From Accumulibacter sp. (GTDB lineage Bacteria > Pseudomonadota > Gammaproteobacteria > Burkholderiales > Rhodocyclaceae), in contig JAITAJ010000210.1 in assembly GCA_031284185.1 (NCBI GenBank), positions 1 through 13,458 of the forward strand: a DNA stretch of 13,458 nucleotides. Reading direction: 5' to 3'. This document shows positions 12,086-13,458 of the stretch, in pieces (positions within the stretch are counted from its first letter, which is position 1; each line of letters starts with the position of its first letter). The translations under genes were made by a program, and so were the position numbers. Below the pieces are notes generated by a model. It searched no databases, was not told the origin of the DNA, and saw only the letters and a program-made list of their open reading frames with translations.

Positions 12086-13458
12086 CCGTACTCTGCATCA
12101 GCTTCACGATCTTTCTCCTGCTCGGCGTGCCCGTCGCCTTTTCGATCGCCCTGAGCTGCATGGCGACCTACTGGGTCGAAGGCTTTCCATTGGAACTCGC
12201 CTTCCAGAACATGATTGCCGGAATGAACGTCTTTTCCTTCCTGGCCATCCCCTTCTTCATCTTTTCCGGGGAACTGATGCTGCATGGCGGCATTGCCGAC
12301 AAGATCGTCAACTTCGCGCGCAACCTGGTCGGCCATTGGCGCGGCGGTCTGGGCATGGCCAACGTCGTCGCCTGCACCCTGTTCGGCGGCGTATCCGGCT
12401 CGCCGGTGGCCGACGTATCGGCCATGGGCGGCGTAATGATCCCGATGATGAAGAAGGAAGGCTACAGCGCGGATTACGCGGTCAACGTCACGACACATGC
12501 CGCGCTGTGCGGCGCGCTGATGCCGACTTCGCACAACCTGATCATCTACGCCTTCGCCGCTTCGAGCACGTCCGGGCTGCTGGCCGGCCCGGACATCGTG
12601 GTCAAGGGCGCCTCGATCGGCGAGCTGATGTTCTCCGGCCTGCTGCCGGTACTCGTACTGATGATCTGCATGTTGATCGCCGCCTACTGGGTGGCCAAGC
12701 GGGAAGGCTATCCGCGCCGCGCCGACGGTTCCGACCGGCTCGATCCCTTCGCCGGCTGGCACGTGGTGTTCACTTCGTTCATCGCGGCCATTCCCGGCAT
12801 GTTCGTGGTCATCATCATCCTCGGCTGTATCATCATGGGCGTCACCACCGCCACGGAAGCCGCCGGCATCGCCGTGACCTATTCCCTGCTGCTCACCTTC
12901 CTCGGTTATCGCACGATGACCTGGGCCAAACTGATGAAGGCCGCCGCCAAGGCGGCCAAGACCACGGGAGTCGTGCTGTTGCTGATCGGCGTCTCGACGA
13001 TGTTCCAGTACATCATGGCCATCCTGGAGATCCCCGACAAGACGGCCGCCGCCCTGCTCTCGGCGACGACCAACCCTTACATCATGTTTTTCCTGATCAA
13101 TCTGATCCTGTTCCTGCTCGGCACCTTCATGGACATGGCCTCGACCATCCTGATCTGCACGCCGCTCTTTCTGCCGCTGGCGATCCAGATGGGCATGGGT
13201 CCGGTACAGTTCGGCATCGTCATGCTGCTCAACTGCGCGCTCGGCCTGAACACGCCGCCGGTCGGCACGACGCAGTTCGTCGGCTGCGCCATTGGCGACG
13301 TCTCGGTCGAACAGGTGATGAAAACCATCCTGCCGTTCTACGGCGCCCTGTTCGCCGTCATGGCCGTGGTCACCTATGTGCCCTGGTTCTCCCTGTGGAT
13401 CCCCTCCCTCATCACGGGCGCCCCAGGTTACTGTGGGCCCCCCCCCCCGGGGGGGGGG
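12076..13458 (+). CDS. dctM: TRAP transporter large permease subunit (DctM), 3' end disrupted
   Basis: The large channel-forming subunit of the ion transporter superfamily. 461 codons are open to the window edge; normal members are about 425-445 residues. Family blocks in order: LLLGVPVAFSIALS, FLAIPFFIFSGELM, GGLGMANVVACTLFGGVSGSPVADVSAMG, TEAAGIAVTYSLLL, LGTFMDMASTILICTPLFLP and LGLNTPPVGTTQFVGCAIG. The start ATG at 12076 overlaps dctQ by 10 bases and has GAGGAAG upstream. The sequence matches the expected DctM C-terminus through PWFSLWIPSL (codons 436-445), after which TGAPGYCG and a poly-Pro/Gly stretch from the homopolymer run replace the expected stop. The true end is therefore probably close to 13415, and the tail is likely an assembly error, not biology. 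Confidence 0.93.
   Translation, partial: MALTVLCISFTIFLLLGVPVAFSIALSCMATYWVEGFPLELAFQNMIAGMNVFSFLAIPFFIFSGELMLHGGIADKIVNFARNLVGHWRGGLGMANVVACTLFGGVSGSPVADVSAMGGVMIPMMKKEGYSADYAVNVTTHAALCGALMPTSHNLIIYAFAASSTSGLLAGPDIVVKGASIGELMFSGLLPVLVLMICMLIAAYWVAKREGYPRRADGSDRLDPFAGWHVVFTSFIAAIPGMFVVIIILGCIIMGVTTATEAAGIAVTYSLLLTFLGYRTMTWAKLMKAAAKAAKTTGVVLLLIGVSTMFQYIMAILEIPDKTAAALLSATTNPYIMFFLINLILFLLGTFMDMASTILICTPLFLPLAIQMGMGPVQFGIVMLLNCALGLNTPPVGTTQFVGCAIGDVSVEQVMKTILPFYGALFAVMAVVTYVPWFSLWIPSLITGAPGYCGPPPPGGG
13435..13458. other. Homopolymer contig end (likely assembly artefact)
   Basis: GGG is followed by 11 C and 10 G up to the last base. Such a perfect C/G block inside a gene end, right at the sequence end, is typical of low-quality read ends being assembled. 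Confidence 0.75.

Overview
The window looks like part of a GC-rich proteobacterial chromosome. A betaproteobacterium is most likely, possibly Rhodocyclales-like. This rests on the DegS N-terminus, the codon use and the gene types, not on a marker gene. Both ends are cut: the first gene has no start, and the last runs into an 11-C/10-G homopolymer that looks like a contig-end artefact.

Left part (1-2020): the 3' end of a TRAP substrate-binding protein gene that lacks the usual ligand-binding arginine, then an aldo/keto reductase very close to YghZ/Gpr. Middle part (2021-7747): a small secreted protein, a DegS-type protease, a divergently transcribed nif3/FAH-hydrolase pair, a MATE efflux protein and a secreted DUF192 protein. 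Right part (7748-13458): uxaC (uronate isomerase), a divergent LysR regulator, and a TRAP operon dctP-dctQ-dctM. The right part reads as a hexuronate uptake and catabolism locus: TRAP import, UxaC isomerisation and LysR control. A 17-bp dyad in the uxaC/lysR gap is a likely operator. A sigma70-like promoter and a possible 44-codon leader ORF precede dctP. A strong terminator hairpin separates dctP from dctQM.

Two things are not explained by ordinary genes. (1) Five copies (A-E) of an intergenic repeat lie between 2022 and 7746 and I saw none elsewhere in the window. Each has arms built from the 10-mer CAGARGACAG and its complement CTGTCYTCTG. Four enclose a core of two hairpins, one of which is shaped like a rho-independent terminator. 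The copies begin at or inside gene ends and supply the last codons and stop of three proteins. I cannot assign them to a named family. (2) A single 32-bp sequence with the length, conserved ends and internal dyad of a type I-C CRISPR repeat lies in the degS leader, 26 bp before the start codon, with no array and no cas gene in view.

No tRNA, rRNA, transposase or integrase gene was seen.
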